From Bacteroidota bacterium (GTDB lineage Bacteria; Bacteroidota; Ignavibacteria; UBA10030; UBA8401), in assembly GCA_030679145.1 (NCBI GenBank), contig JAUXTU010000017.1:1-42005 (forward strand): a stretch of 42,005 nucleotides of DNA, written 5' to 3'. The notes beneath the pieces were generated by a model that was not told where the DNA came from, ran no database searches, and was given only the letters and a program-made list of their open reading frames with translations. Below, in pieces: positions 24,399 through 31,997 of the stretch. Every line of letters starts with the position of its first letter. The stretch's first letter is position 1. The position numbers and the translations under genes are program-made.

Positions 24399-25820
24399 TC
24401 AAATTCTTTCTAGAAGATAATCTCTTACTTTGTCCATTCCAATACGTTCCTGTTTCATAGAATCACGTTCACGAACCGTTACAGTTTGATCTTGCAATGT
24501 TTGAGAATCAACGGTAAAGCAATATGGTGTTCCAATCTCATCTTGTCTTCGATATCGACGACCGATTGCACCACTGTCATCGTAGAATACTCTGAAATAT
24601 TTTTGCAGCTCCTTCGTCATTTTCTTTGCTATATCATCCATCCCGTCACGATTGACAAGGGGAAGAATAGCAGCTTTCATCGGTGCAAGTTTGGGATGAA
24701 GATGAAGAACTGTCCGAATTTCACCTTCAACCATCTCTTCATCATATGAAGCACAGAGAAATGCCATGAACGAGCGGCTAGCACCAACCGATGTTTCAAT
24801 AACAAACGGAACAAATTTTTCTTTCGCCTGTTCATCAAAATATTTCATCGCTTTGCCGGAGAATTGTTCGTGCTGTGAAAGATCGAAATTTGTTCGGCTG
24901 TGAATCCCTTCAACTTCTCCCCATCCGAATGGAAATTTGAACTCTATATCAAATGCAGCTTTGGCATAATGAGCAAGTTTCTCATGTTTGTGCCATTGCA
25001 GATTCTCTGGTTTCATTCCGAGTTCAAGGAACCATTTCATTCGTTCTTCACGCCAATATTCAAAGAATTTATCCTCTTCGCCTGGTTTCACAAAATACTG
25101 CATTTCCATCTGTTCAAATTCTCGTGTACGGAAGAGAAAATTCTTTGTATTAATCTCGTTACGAAACGCTTTACCGATCTGAGCAATACCAAACGGAAGT
25201 TTTTGGCGCGAAGCATTCTGCACATTCAAAAAGTTGACGAATATTCCCTGCGCTGTTTCGGGACGAAGATAGACAACGCTGTTTGTATCTTCCACAGGAC
25301 CGACAAATGTTTTGAACATCAAATTGAATTGGCGGGCTTCGGTAAATGTTCCTTTATTTCCGCAATTCGGACAAGCAACGCTTTTAATTGCTTTTGCAAT
25401 TGCTTCATCACTTGAGAAGCGGCTTGCAAATTCATTGGAAATTTTTTCGTCAGATTGCTGCCCTTCAAATTCTCCAGGGAACACTTCACGCAACACATCT
25501 TTTTTCTTCTTTGCTGAAAGTTCATCCATCAACACATCAACGCGGTAACGGGCTTTGCATTGCTTGCAATCAACCATCGGGTCGGTAAAATTAGCAACGT
25601 GACCGGATGCTTCCCACACTTTCGGATGCATCAAAATTGATGCGTCAATTCCCTCAATATCATCGCGAAACGTCATTGACCGCCACCAAGACTGTTTCAA
25701 ATTATTTAATAATTCAACTCCTAATGGACCGTAATCCCAGCATCCATTAAGTCCGCCATAAATTTCACTGGATTGGAAAACAAAACCGCGGCGCTTTGCA
25801 AGTGAAACGATCTTTTCCAT
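24399..25820 (-). CDS. glyQS: Glycyl-tRNA synthetase, dimeric class II type
   Basis: The 473-aa enzyme is the alpha2 class II type. It starts MEKIVSLAKRRGFVFQSSEI and shows NGCWDYGPLGVELLNNL (26-42). A zinc-ribbon-like insertion has C85-x2-C88 and C150-x2-C153. Motif 2 text is VVYLRPETAQGIFVNF and IAQIGKAFRNE, and motif 3 is ETSVGASRSFMAFL. The C-terminal anticodon-binding domain starts near HLHPKLAPMKAAILP. ATG 25820 is the only suitable start. It lies 5 bp downstream of the small membrane-anchored protein gene and just before the CPBP gene. Confidence 0.97.
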   Translation of the reverse strand: MEKIVSLAKRRGFVFQSSEIYGGLNGCWDYGPLGVELLNNLKQSWWRSMTFRDDIEGIDASILMHPKVWEASGHVANFTDPMVDCKQCKARYRVDVLMDELSAKKKKDVLREVFPGEFEGQQSDEKISNEFASRFSSDEAIAKAIKSVACPNCGNKGTFTEARQFNLMFKTFVGPVEDTNSVVYLRPETAQGIFVNFLNVQNASRQKLPFGIAQIGKAFRNEINTKNFLFRTREFEQMEMQYFVKPGEEDKFFEYWREERMKWFLELGMKPENLQWHKHEKLAHYAKAAFDIEFKFPFGWGEVEGIHSRTNFDLSQHEQFSGKAMKYFDEQAKEKFVPFVIETSVGASRSFMAFLCASYDEEMVEGEIRTVLHLHPKLAPMKAAILPLVNRDGMDDIAKKMTKELQKYFRVFYDDSGAIGRRYRRQDEIGTPYCFTVDSQTLQDQTVTVRERDSMKQERIGMDKVRDYLLERI

Positions 25821-25825
25821 GATTG

Positions 25826-26278
25826 CTATTTGATTGACTTCTTTGCTAATGGTGAAACTCCCTTCTTTGCGATTGTAACCGGTTCTTTACTAAACAAAAA
25901 ACTTTTTAAGATAATATCGTTGTTCTTCACCTGCACTGTGGAGGATTTCTCCTTGCTGTTTTCCATTGAGACAATATCCGCTTCAAATTCTTCTAACGAA
26001 TCTTTCATAGCGCGCACAAACAATAAAGGATCGAACGATTGCGGCATTAATACTCTCACGTCATTTCTATTTTTTATAGGACGGATGTTCCCTTTTTTGA
26101 TCCCAAGAGTCCGCAATGTTGTATCAGCCATTGCATAAACACGATCTCCTGAAATCTGTTGTTTGCTCGACTGAATTAACGAGAACGTCTCTCCACCGGG
26201 GTCGCCAGATTCGCGAACAATCGTAAGAATAATTGCCGTTACTGCCAGGATCGCTATAATTATTATTCGTTTATCCAT
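25826..26278 (-). CDS. Small membrane-anchored hypothetical protein
   Basis: The 150-aa product has an N-terminal anchor, MDKRIIIIAILAVTAIILTI, followed by a soluble, presumably periplasmic, domain. That domain contains RVYAMADTTLRTLGIKKGNI and a segment rich in charge (DSLEEFEADIVSMENSKEK). I do not recognise a family. Its start overlaps the stop of the PHP phosphatase gene by one base, and glyQS follows 5 bp after its stop, so it is embedded in an operon. The conserved spacing argues that it is real. Confidence 0.7.
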   Translation of the reverse strand: MDKRIIIIAILAVTAIILTIVRESGDPGGETFSLIQSSKQQISGDRVYAMADTTLRTLGIKKGNIRPIKNRNDVRVLMPQSFDPLLFVRAMKDSLEEFEADIVSMENSKEKSSTVQVKNNDIILKSFLFSKEPVTIAKKGVSPLAKKSIK

Positions 26279-27075
26279 TAGATTGATACTTCGCTTCGTT
26301 GTCGTTTTGTATAAATAGAAATTTTCCCTTTGCCGTATTTTTCTACCAATTGTTTTGCAAGATCAAAATCTCTGCCAACATCAGTCGGCGTATGCGCATC
26401 CGAACCTATCGTCAAAGGGATCCCATATTCCGATAATATCTTGAGAATTTTTTCACTTGTATACATCTCTTTCACAGGCTTCCGTAAACCGGAAGTATTG
26501 ATCTCAACTGACATTCCTGAAGTCTTCACTGCTTTGAATGTTTCACGCAGAATCTCTTCCATATCTTTGGTTGGACGATGCCCGAATTTTTTTACAAGAT
26601 CACAATGTCCGATGATATCAAACAATCCACATTGAGCAGATCGTTTGATGTGATCATAATAATCTGTATAGATTTCATTCACATCCTTCACATCATAGTT
26701 CGCAACAAATTGAGGATCGTCAAATCCCCACGTTCCCAGATAGTGAACTGACCCGATGATGTAATCAAAATCACTTTTGCTGTTAAATTCTTTAACCCAT
26801 TGTTCAGTCCCCGGGAAGAAATCACCTTCCAATGCAAATTTTATTGTGATCTGTTTTTTATATTTTTCTTGCAGTGAAAGAACGGTCGGTTTATATTCAT
26901 TCCAGAATTGGTCTTCCAACATTCTAACAGCAAGATCCCAGTTGTTAGGCATTGGTGTATGATCAGAAAGACCAATCTCATTCAAACCGATTTTAATAGC
27001 ATGTTGAACATACTCTTCAAGGGTTCCATCAGCATGTTTACAAAGATAATTATGAGTATGATAATCAGCGAGCAT
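26278..27075 (-). CDS. Histidinol-phosphatase, PHP family
   Basis: The 265-aa enzyme has the PHP metal-binding motifs in order: DYHTHNYLCKHADGT (H-x-H), EIGLSDHTPMP, the central IIGSVHYLG, DIIGHCDLVKKFG, and the C-terminal IGSDAHTP. This matches the HisJ/HisK type, which dephosphorylates histidinol phosphate in histidine synthesis. No other his genes are nearby, so a different small phosphoester cannot be excluded. ATG 27075 overlaps the 3' end of the DUF2520 gene by 11 bp. Confidence 0.88.
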   Translation of the reverse strand: MLADYHTHNYLCKHADGTLEEYVQHAIKIGLNEIGLSDHTPMPNNWDLAVRMLEDQFWNEYKPTVLSLQEKYKKQITIKFALEGDFFPGTEQWVKEFNSKSDFDYIIGSVHYLGTWGFDDPQFVANYDVKDVNEIYTDYYDHIKRSAQCGLFDIIGHCDLVKKFGHRPTKDMEEILRETFKAVKTSGMSVEINTSGLRKPVKEMYTSEKILKILSEYGIPLTIGSDAHTPTDVGRDFDLAKQLVEKYGKGKISIYTKRQRSEVSI

Positions 27076-27889
27076 TTTTCCCCTTTACCAATCGTGTTGT
27101 TTCAATCCCTAATACTGAATAGAGCATCGCAAGATGGTTCAGCGAAGGAATGGATAATGCTTTAATATGTTTTTTGATTGTTTCTGTATCTCCTCGCACA
27201 ATCGGTCCTGTAAGTGCCGCTGCCGGCGAAGAATGTATTGCATTATGTATTGTTTGAAGAATTAATGGTGAATATATTTTCCAGATATTCTTCTTCGGGA
27301 TACGAATATGATCCGAAAGTTCTTCAACGACTGAAAGCAATGTTATCAAATAGTTCGATGCAAAGACAGCTGCGGCATGATATAGCGGTTTATCTTTTTT
27401 AGCAATCGTGAAAATATTCATACGTAATTTATTTCCAAGTACACGAGCCGTAGCAATTGCTTTTTTATCTCCTTCAACAGCACACCAAATATTTTTTAGA
27501 GGTGTTTCATTTTTTGAACGTGAGAAAGTCTGCAACGGATGAAATGAAGCAACCACTGCACCTCTTTTTCTCACCGCTGCAAGTTCGTCGCTGGTCAATG
27601 CGCCGGAAGTATGAAATACCGTTTTGCTTTTTAATAATCTCGGATTTTTTCCAAGCAATACCGCTGTAATCCGAATTCTATCATCGGGTACTGCGATAAT
27701 AATAATTTTCGATAATAAGCTATTAACAGTTAGAGTGCCAAAATTATTGCAATGTACTTTCTTAGCAAGAGAACGTGCAGACTTGCCGCTTTCAGAATAG
27801 ATCCCATCAATCTTTACTCTATTGTAAAACAAAGCAAGGGCTATTGAACGTCCAACAGCCCCTGCACCAACAATCGTTACAGATTTCAC
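27065..27889 (-). CDS. Rossmann-fold protein with DUF2520 C-terminal domain
   Basis: The 274-aa protein starts with an NAD(P)-binding fold (VTIVGAGAVGRSIALALF, residues 4-21). IIIIAVPDDRI and the F-H-T-S-G-A segment (VFHTSGALTSDEL) follow. The C-terminal helical domain begins ASFHPLQTFS and continues with YHAAAVFASNYLITLLSVVE, the text typical of DUF2520. The fold resembles pyrroline-carboxylate and ketopantoate reductases; the true substrate is not known. It is the first gene in the operon that leads to the phosphatase and glyQS. Confidence 0.88.
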   Translation of the reverse strand: MKSVTIVGAGAVGRSIALALFYNRVKIDGIYSESGKSARSLAKKVHCNNFGTLTVNSLLSKIIIIAVPDDRIRITAVLLGKNPRLLKSKTVFHTSGALTSDELAAVRKRGAVVASFHPLQTFSRSKNETPLKNIWCAVEGDKKAIATARVLGNKLRMNIFTIAKKDKPLYHAAAVFASNYLITLLSVVEELSDHIRIPKKNIWKIYSPLILQTIHNAIHSSPAAALTGPIVRGDTETIKKHIKALSIPSLNHLAMLYSVLGIETTRLVKGKNAR

Positions 27890-27893
27890 AATA

Positions 27894-28859
27894 TTATTTT
27901 ATCAATAAAAGTTTTTTAACAATTACAGCACCTGCTGATTGCAGTCGATAATAGTATATACCGCTTGGCATTGTTATAGCGTTCAATTCATATTTATATG
28001 TTCCGGCTCCCATCGACTGATTGATCAACGTTGTGTTTTCTTTTCCGAGACCATCAAATAATGTCAACCGCACGTCACCTGATATTGGTACGGAGAACTG
28101 TATCGTTGTCGTAGGATTGAAAGGATTTGGAAAATTCTGTTCCAATGAAAATAATTTTGGAGCTGACGAAACTTGTTTTACCAAACTAGATGTAGTGTAC
28201 TGAATGATCAATTGAGGTCGATTTGCAGCAGTGGCAATCTCCCGCGAGTCAAATCGTTTCGAAGATTTTACAGATTCATTCCCAATAAGTATCCATCCAA
28301 AGTTTGTTGCGGGAGCAGACACCCAAGCTTTAACATCGTTCAGTAATAAAGCGTCAGTCCATTCACATGTTCCAAGAACATCGACGATATTTGCCGCACT
28401 TGGTTGAGTGACGTAATCACCACCTGGAGTTGTCCAATTTTGAGAGCTGAAAAATCTATGCTTCCATGTTGCATCATTAGTTGTTGCAGATACCCCACTC
28501 CCTTCATTTGCACTTGCATCAGATGTTCCCTCTCCCCAGTCTGCAGTTAGTTTATGCACATTAATATTTGATTCACCATCAGCATTTTTAGATAGATTCA
28601 TTTTTAATTTTGCAGATGTAATTGTAGCATTGCCCGGCAGTTTTCCTGTAAGGTCAAATTTTACCACTGCACGACGAAGATTGTTTGCAGCTTGATTCGT
28701 CCGACCAGCAAAAAGATAAGTGCCTGCACCATTACTTAACAATCCCTCAGGATCTTGATACAATGTGTTATCCTTAGAGGCTGTAACTGTTAACGTCTCT
28801 TGTGCAAAGACCAGCATTGTGAGACAAAAAAACAGAGCAATTGACACAATAACTTTCAT
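27894..28859 (-). CDS. DNRLRE-domain secreted protein with T9SS sorting domain
   Basis: The 321-aa protein has a signal peptide (MKVIVSIALFFCLTMLVFAQ). A DNRLRE-type domain follows (about 22-225): TVTASKDNTLYQDPEGLLSN, RRAVVKFDLTG, AKLKMNLSKNADGE, and the late FDSREIATAANRPQLIIQYT. These are beta-rich domains of surface proteins. The type A sorting domain (about 236-321) starts FSLEQNFPNPFNPTTTIQF and ends SGIYYYRLQSAG and VIVKKLLLIK. It is a likely T9SS cargo. It is preceded by an 83-bp gap downstream of ppa and lies 4 bp before the DUF2520 gene start. Confidence 0.9.
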   Translation of the reverse strand: MKVIVSIALFFCLTMLVFAQETLTVTASKDNTLYQDPEGLLSNGAGTYLFAGRTNQAANNLRRAVVKFDLTGKLPGNATITSAKLKMNLSKNADGESNINVHKLTADWGEGTSDASANEGSGVSATTNDATWKHRFFSSQNWTTPGGDYVTQPSAANIVDVLGTCEWTDALLLNDVKAWVSAPATNFGWILIGNESVKSSKRFDSREIATAANRPQLIIQYTTSSLVKQVSSAPKLFSLEQNFPNPFNPTTTIQFSVPISGDVRLTLFDGLGKENTTLINQSMGAGTYKYELNAITMPSGIYYYRLQSAGAVIVKKLLLIK

Positions 28860-28942
28860 ATGATGTTCCTTATATATGTGATCAAAGTGAATTTACTAAT
28901 ATAATGTAACAATTTTTCCAGCATGTGGAAAGTCGTTTTATA

Positions 28943-29470
28943 TTACTTTTTCTTTGTTTTTAAATATTGTTCGTGTCCATGTTTCACTGCTTCCAAAGCA
29001 ACTAACACATTATCCCAACCAAAACTTTCCACATGTTTATTTTCTAGCAGTTTATAGCTCGTAAAGAAATGCTCAATTTCAATAAGGAGATGCTTTGGAA
29101 CATCTGTTACATCATTGATATTTCGATATGTCGGATCATTTACCGCTACTGAAAGGAGTTTATCATCCAATCCTTTTTCATCCTTCATTCGCAAAATACC
29201 GATCGGTTTTACTTCAACAAGTACGCCTGTGAACAACGGCTGGTTGATAAAAATCAAAATATCGAGAGGATCACCATCGTCCCATAACGTGCTTGGAACA
29301 AATCCATATGCTTCAGGATAATGCATTGAAGAATACAATACACGGTCAAGCTTAAAAACTCCAAGGTCAACATCATATTCATATTTATTTCTGCTCCCTT
29401 GGGGAATTTCAACGATTGCATTAATAACACGCGGGGAATTATTGCCAATAGGAAGATCTTTAAAATTCAT
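28943..29470 (-). CDS. ppa: Inorganic pyrophosphatase, family I
   Basis: The 175-aa cytosolic enzyme splits PPi with Mg2+. Conserved residues are visible in VEIPQGSRNKYEYD (substrate Lys), YPEAYGFVPSTLWDDGDPLD (metal-binding Asp), and KPIGILRMKDEKGLDDKLLS. ENKHVESFGW at the C-terminus fits the K-x-V-x2-x-x-W-type end. The ATG at 29470 is preceded by only a weak GAAAG site. An IS3-family element begins 11 bp upstream, so the native promoter, if upstream, has been displaced by 1.35 kb. Confidence 0.94.
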   Translation of the reverse strand: MNFKDLPIGNNSPRVINAIVEIPQGSRNKYEYDVDLGVFKLDRVLYSSMHYPEAYGFVPSTLWDDGDPLDILIFINQPLFTGVLVEVKPIGILRMKDEKGLDDKLLSVAVNDPTYRNINDVTDVPKHLLIEIEHFFTSYKLLENKHVESFGWDNVLVALEAVKHGHEQYLKTKKK

Positions 29471-29478
29471 ACTTTACT

Positions 29479-29481
29479 TTC
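29479..29481. repeat. Target-site duplication, left copy
   Basis: TTC lies directly outside the left end of the IS element and is repeated at 30827-30829 outside the right end. IS3-family elements make 3-5 bp duplications, so this defines the insertion. Confidence 0.7.
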
Positions 29482-29511
29482 TGAGTCGTCCTGAAATAGG
29501 TTGACCGTTAT

Positions 29512-30435
29512 TTATGAACCTCCCTTTGCAAAAAGGGAGGTTTTTTTATTCCATTTTTTAACGACAATCTTTTGTTGCCCGTGCATTTGTATCGGTGTTA
29601 ACATCGAACAACTCAGATGTGGTCGCTTCGTATTGTAAATCATAATTGACTGAGCGACATGCTGTTGTGCTATTTTTTCATCTTCAAATTTTTCATCACA
29701 ATAAAATTCATCCTTCAAAATCCCATTAACTCTCTCAGCGATAGCATTATCATACGGACTCCCGTCCTGAGTCATACTGATTTCACAATCATGACCACGA
29801 AGTTCATTGATATATAGTGAACTACAATACTGCAATCCACGATCAGAGTGGTGAAGCAGCACCCGATCAGGATACATTCTATTCTGGAATGCCATCTGTA
29901 GTGCTCTCTGTGTTGATTCTGCTTTTAAATCTTTGCTGAGTGTGTATCCCATTATTTGTTTGGAATACGCGTCAGTTACTAAATGCAAATACAGTGTCTG
30001 TTGTTCCGTGTTCATATAGGTAATATCAGCAACCCAGAGTTGTTCCGGATGAGTCAATGATATGTCTTTTGCTCGATCCGGGTATGTGCGCATCCAATGC
30101 TTAGAATCAGTTGTTTTTGTATACTTCTTCCGTTTGGTAATCAATAAGCCTTTTTCACCGATTATCTCAAAGAGTTTATCACGACCAACAGCAATCTGGT
30201 CATTCACAAAATCATCCTTATAACAGATAATACAATTTCCGTGTGCCGATTCGTGGTTGTTCCCGACGAATAGCAATTACTTTCCCGATAATCTTTTCGT
30301 TCCGAAGAGTATTAACATTTTCACTCTTCCGGACTTTGTAATAAGCTTGTTTACTAAAACCAAGATGTCGGCAACTCGAACGTATGCTTATTTGTCTTGC
30401 TTCGGCGGCCAGTTCTCGGACAACTTGGTGGCGAT
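29512..30435 (-). pseudogene. IS3-family transposase OrfB, frameshifted
   Basis: After the slippery heptamer the -1 frame reads HRHQVVRELA and then SIRSSCRHLGFSKQAYYKVR, the usual IS3 OrfB start. It continues to REQPRIGTRKLYYLL and hits TAA at 30218-30220. The rest continues in the +1 frame from KDDFVNDQIAVGRDKL. The simplest reading is a single inserted T between the TTA and AAG codons. The downstream part carries the rve integrase core with the DDE triad: D in VADITYM, D in LLHHSDRGLQYC, E in NAIAERVNG. Without a repair the full transposase cannot be made. Confidence 0.85.
29517..29547 (+). terminator. Terminator-like hairpin at the IS left end
   Basis: AACCTCCCTT (29517-29526) pairs with AAGGGAGGTT (29533-29542), followed by seven T residues on the plus strand. 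It encodes the last residues of OrfB in the opposite sense. The orientation would block rightward transcription entering the IS, but the leftward side has no T-tract, so it need not stop transcripts heading to ppa. Confidence 0.45.
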
Positions 30436-30771
30436 GTTTTTTCGTACATCCCCGCCAATATCTCGGCTCGTTATTTCTATCAACTTCTCATACACCATCA
30501 ACTTCTCTCTGGCTTCTCTTAACTCGTGTTCTAACTCTTTGATGCGTCGCTTCTGTGGGTCTTTCAAGCTTCGTCCTATAAATTTATTCTTCGGATAATA
30601 CAATCTACCATACTTTCGACACCACTGCAATATTCGGTCATGTCCTTGGATCTGATATTTTCTCGACAGATCTTTTTTGCTATATCCTCCTCGTTCATAT
30701 TCCCTCACTACTTGACGCTTCAATGCTTCACTATATTGCTTTTGACCGGGGTGCGTAATTGTTATTTTCAT
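30388..30771 (-). CDS. IS3-family transposase OrfA
   Basis: The 127-aa protein starts at ATG 30771, directly after a very strong AGGAGGAGAA ribosome binding site; a start 12 codons earlier lacks one. It has the helix-turn-helix text YSEALKRQVVREYERGGYSK followed by KDLSRKYQI and ILQWCRKYG, then a leucine-zipper-like helix (RRIKELEHELREAREKLMVY). OrfA binds the IS ends. The 3' part overlaps orfB, and the frameshift signal lies at 30436-30442. Confidence 0.92.
   Translation of the reverse strand: MKITITHPGQKQYSEALKRQVVREYERGGYSKKDLSRKYQIQGHDRILQWCRKYGRLYYPKNKFIGRSLKDPQKRRIKELEHELREAREKLMVYEKLIEITSRDIGGDVRKNIATKLSENWPPKQDK
30436..30442 (-). promoter_or_regulatory. Programmed -1 frameshift slippery site A-AAA-AAC
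   Basis: On the minus strand the orfA frame reads CGA AAA AAC, which contains the canonical heptamer A AAA AAC. Slipping by one base leads exactly into the orfB frame (CAT CGC CAC CAA). This is the standard IS3 mechanism for making the OrfAB fusion transposase. Confidence 0.8.
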
Positions 30772-30826
30772 CAGTTCTCCTCCTGTTTGTTCGTTGACTG
30801 TGGTCAACTTTTCTCAGGACGAGACA

Positions 30827-30829
30827 TTC
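30827..30829. repeat. Target-site duplication, right copy
   Basis: TTC lies directly outside the right IS end and matches 29479-29481. Confidence 0.7.
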
Positions 30830-30866
30830 TAAAAAAAAGCCCCGAGACAATTATTGCCTCGGGGCT
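30830..30866 (-). terminator. Rho-independent terminator of the envelope operon
   Basis: On the minus strand AGCCCCGAG and CTCGGGGCT form a 9-bp GC-rich stem over an 11-nt loop, followed by TTTTTTTT. It lies 22 bp after the stop of the tandem-domain lipoprotein gene, and the IS is inserted directly beyond its T-tract. Confidence 0.92.
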
Positions 30867-30887
30867 GGAATCAAAAATTATATCGAT

Positions 30888-31958
30888 CTATTTAAGTTTC
30901 AACGAGGCAACGATCTTTTCAAACGCCGGCTTGAATTCAGCCATCGGCTGATACCAGGTCAATACGATCTGATAAATGCGTTCTCCTTTTGTCACAAAGA
31001 ACACCTTTCGCTCAATATTCTTAGCCGGAGATGATGCAACGACTGTTACAGAGTTGATACCATCGATCTTATCAGAGCCGGTCGATTTCGGTTTAAATTT
31101 TGCTTTATTATCTTCAACAAATTTTTCAAACTTCACTTCACCCTTATCTGTTTTTGTCAGGAAAATTTCAAGATCGAATGTACAATCTTTTCTCAGACCT
31201 TCAACATGCAATGAATGAATCGCTCCACCTTTTTTCTCCTTTGGCATCGTTACGTCAAAATTCTGCGGGTGCTCAAACTCGACAAAATCGTTGGTAAACT
31301 TTGTTACATCCGGTGAAGGAAGCGATGCAGCATTCGGATCTTTATAAGAAACTTTTGGTTTTGGTAATTTTATAGATTCGATAATTTTTTCGAGCAACGG
31401 TTTATACACTTCAAAATATTCATTAAACCCGGAAATGCTGACGGTATAGAATGCGCTATCATGAGCGATGATCCATTTTTCTCCTCGCAAATTTGTTTCT
31501 TTCCCAACTTTAACACCGAAAGAGAATTTGACACCGGTCTCTTTTCCAAATGAAGCGGGCTGTTCGTTAGAAAGATTAAGCGGTCCATAACTGTCAACTG
31601 ATTTTGCTTTATATCCATCAAGCGTTCCAACGTTTGCATCAGCAAATCGTTCCGAACTTACTTCAATTTCCACACCGCCTTGTTCTTCATTAATTGTGAT
31701 ACTTCCTTGAGTATAGAAGTCGTAGAATTTATCAGCAACAATTTGTGAAGAATATATCTTTGTCCGTTTTGGATCGCTGTTTCGCAGCCACCCTTTGGGA
31801 TATTGAATCTCAGATCCGTTGATTGGATCTTGGTATGTTTCCCATTCCGTAATAGTTGGTAATTCAGCTTTTTTCTTGCACGATGTTATGGTCAATGAGA
31901 CCAGAACAACAACGAACAGTGTTGCCGTAAACGCACCATGTGAAAATACTTTTTTCAT
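30888..31958 (-). CDS. Lipoprotein with two tandem PsbP/DUF1795-like domains
   Basis: The 356-aa protein has a signal peptide ending in ITSC (lipobox, Cys about 27) followed by KKK. Two similar halves follow. The first (about 38-195) goes from EWETYQDPINGSEIQYPKGW to YKPLLEKIIESIKL. The second (about 215-356) goes from FVEFEHPQNFDVTMP to FKPAFEKIVASLKLK. The P-x-x-F/W start and F-x-KI--S-KL end resemble PsbP/DUF1795 domains. Function unknown. It lies 39 bp after the TPR gene and just before a terminator, so it is probably the last gene of the operon. Confidence 0.78.
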   Translation of the reverse strand: MKKVFSHGAFTATLFVVVLVSLTITSCKKKAELPTITEWETYQDPINGSEIQYPKGWLRNSDPKRTKIYSSQIVADKFYDFYTQGSITINEEQGGVEIEVSSERFADANVGTLDGYKAKSVDSYGPLNLSNEQPASFGKETGVKFSFGVKVGKETNLRGEKWIIAHDSAFYTVSISGFNEYFEVYKPLLEKIIESIKLPKPKVSYKDPNAASLPSPDVTKFTNDFVEFEHPQNFDVTMPKEKKGGAIHSLHVEGLRKDCTFDLEIFLTKTDKGEVKFEKFVEDNKAKFKPKSTGSDKIDGINSVTVVASSPAKNIERKVFFVTKGERIYQIVLTWYQPMAEFKPAFEKIVASLKLK

Positions 31959-31997
31959 AGATCACCTTTTGGTTGAGTGGTTTTATTCAAAATAGAC

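Larger units (their letters stand above)
29482..30826 (-). mobile_element. IS3-family insertion sequence (IS150-like), 1345 bp
   Basis: The ends are imperfect 25-bp inverted repeats: the left begins TGAGTCGTCCTGAAATAGGT and the right, read inward, TGTCTCGTCCTGAGAAAAGT; both end in TTGACC. They start with the TG and finish with the CA typical of IS3. A 3-bp TTC duplication flanks them. Inside are orfA with a helix-turn-helix, a canonical AAAAAAC slippery heptamer, and orfB with a DDE integrase core. OrfB contains a one-base insertion that breaks the frame. Insertion is immediately after the terminator T-tract of the neighbouring lipoprotein gene and 11 bp before ppa. Confidence 0.93.

Noticed and set aside
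29517-29547. Terminator blocking transcription from the IS to ppa
   Set aside because: The T-tract is on the plus-strand side only; leftward transcripts have no T-tract after the stem.
29512-30276. Treating the 254-codon minus-strand frame as the complete OrfB with its own start
   Set aside because: The N-terminal part before KDDFVNDQ is out-of-frame text; the real OrfB N-terminus is in the neighbouring frame, joined by a one-base insertion.
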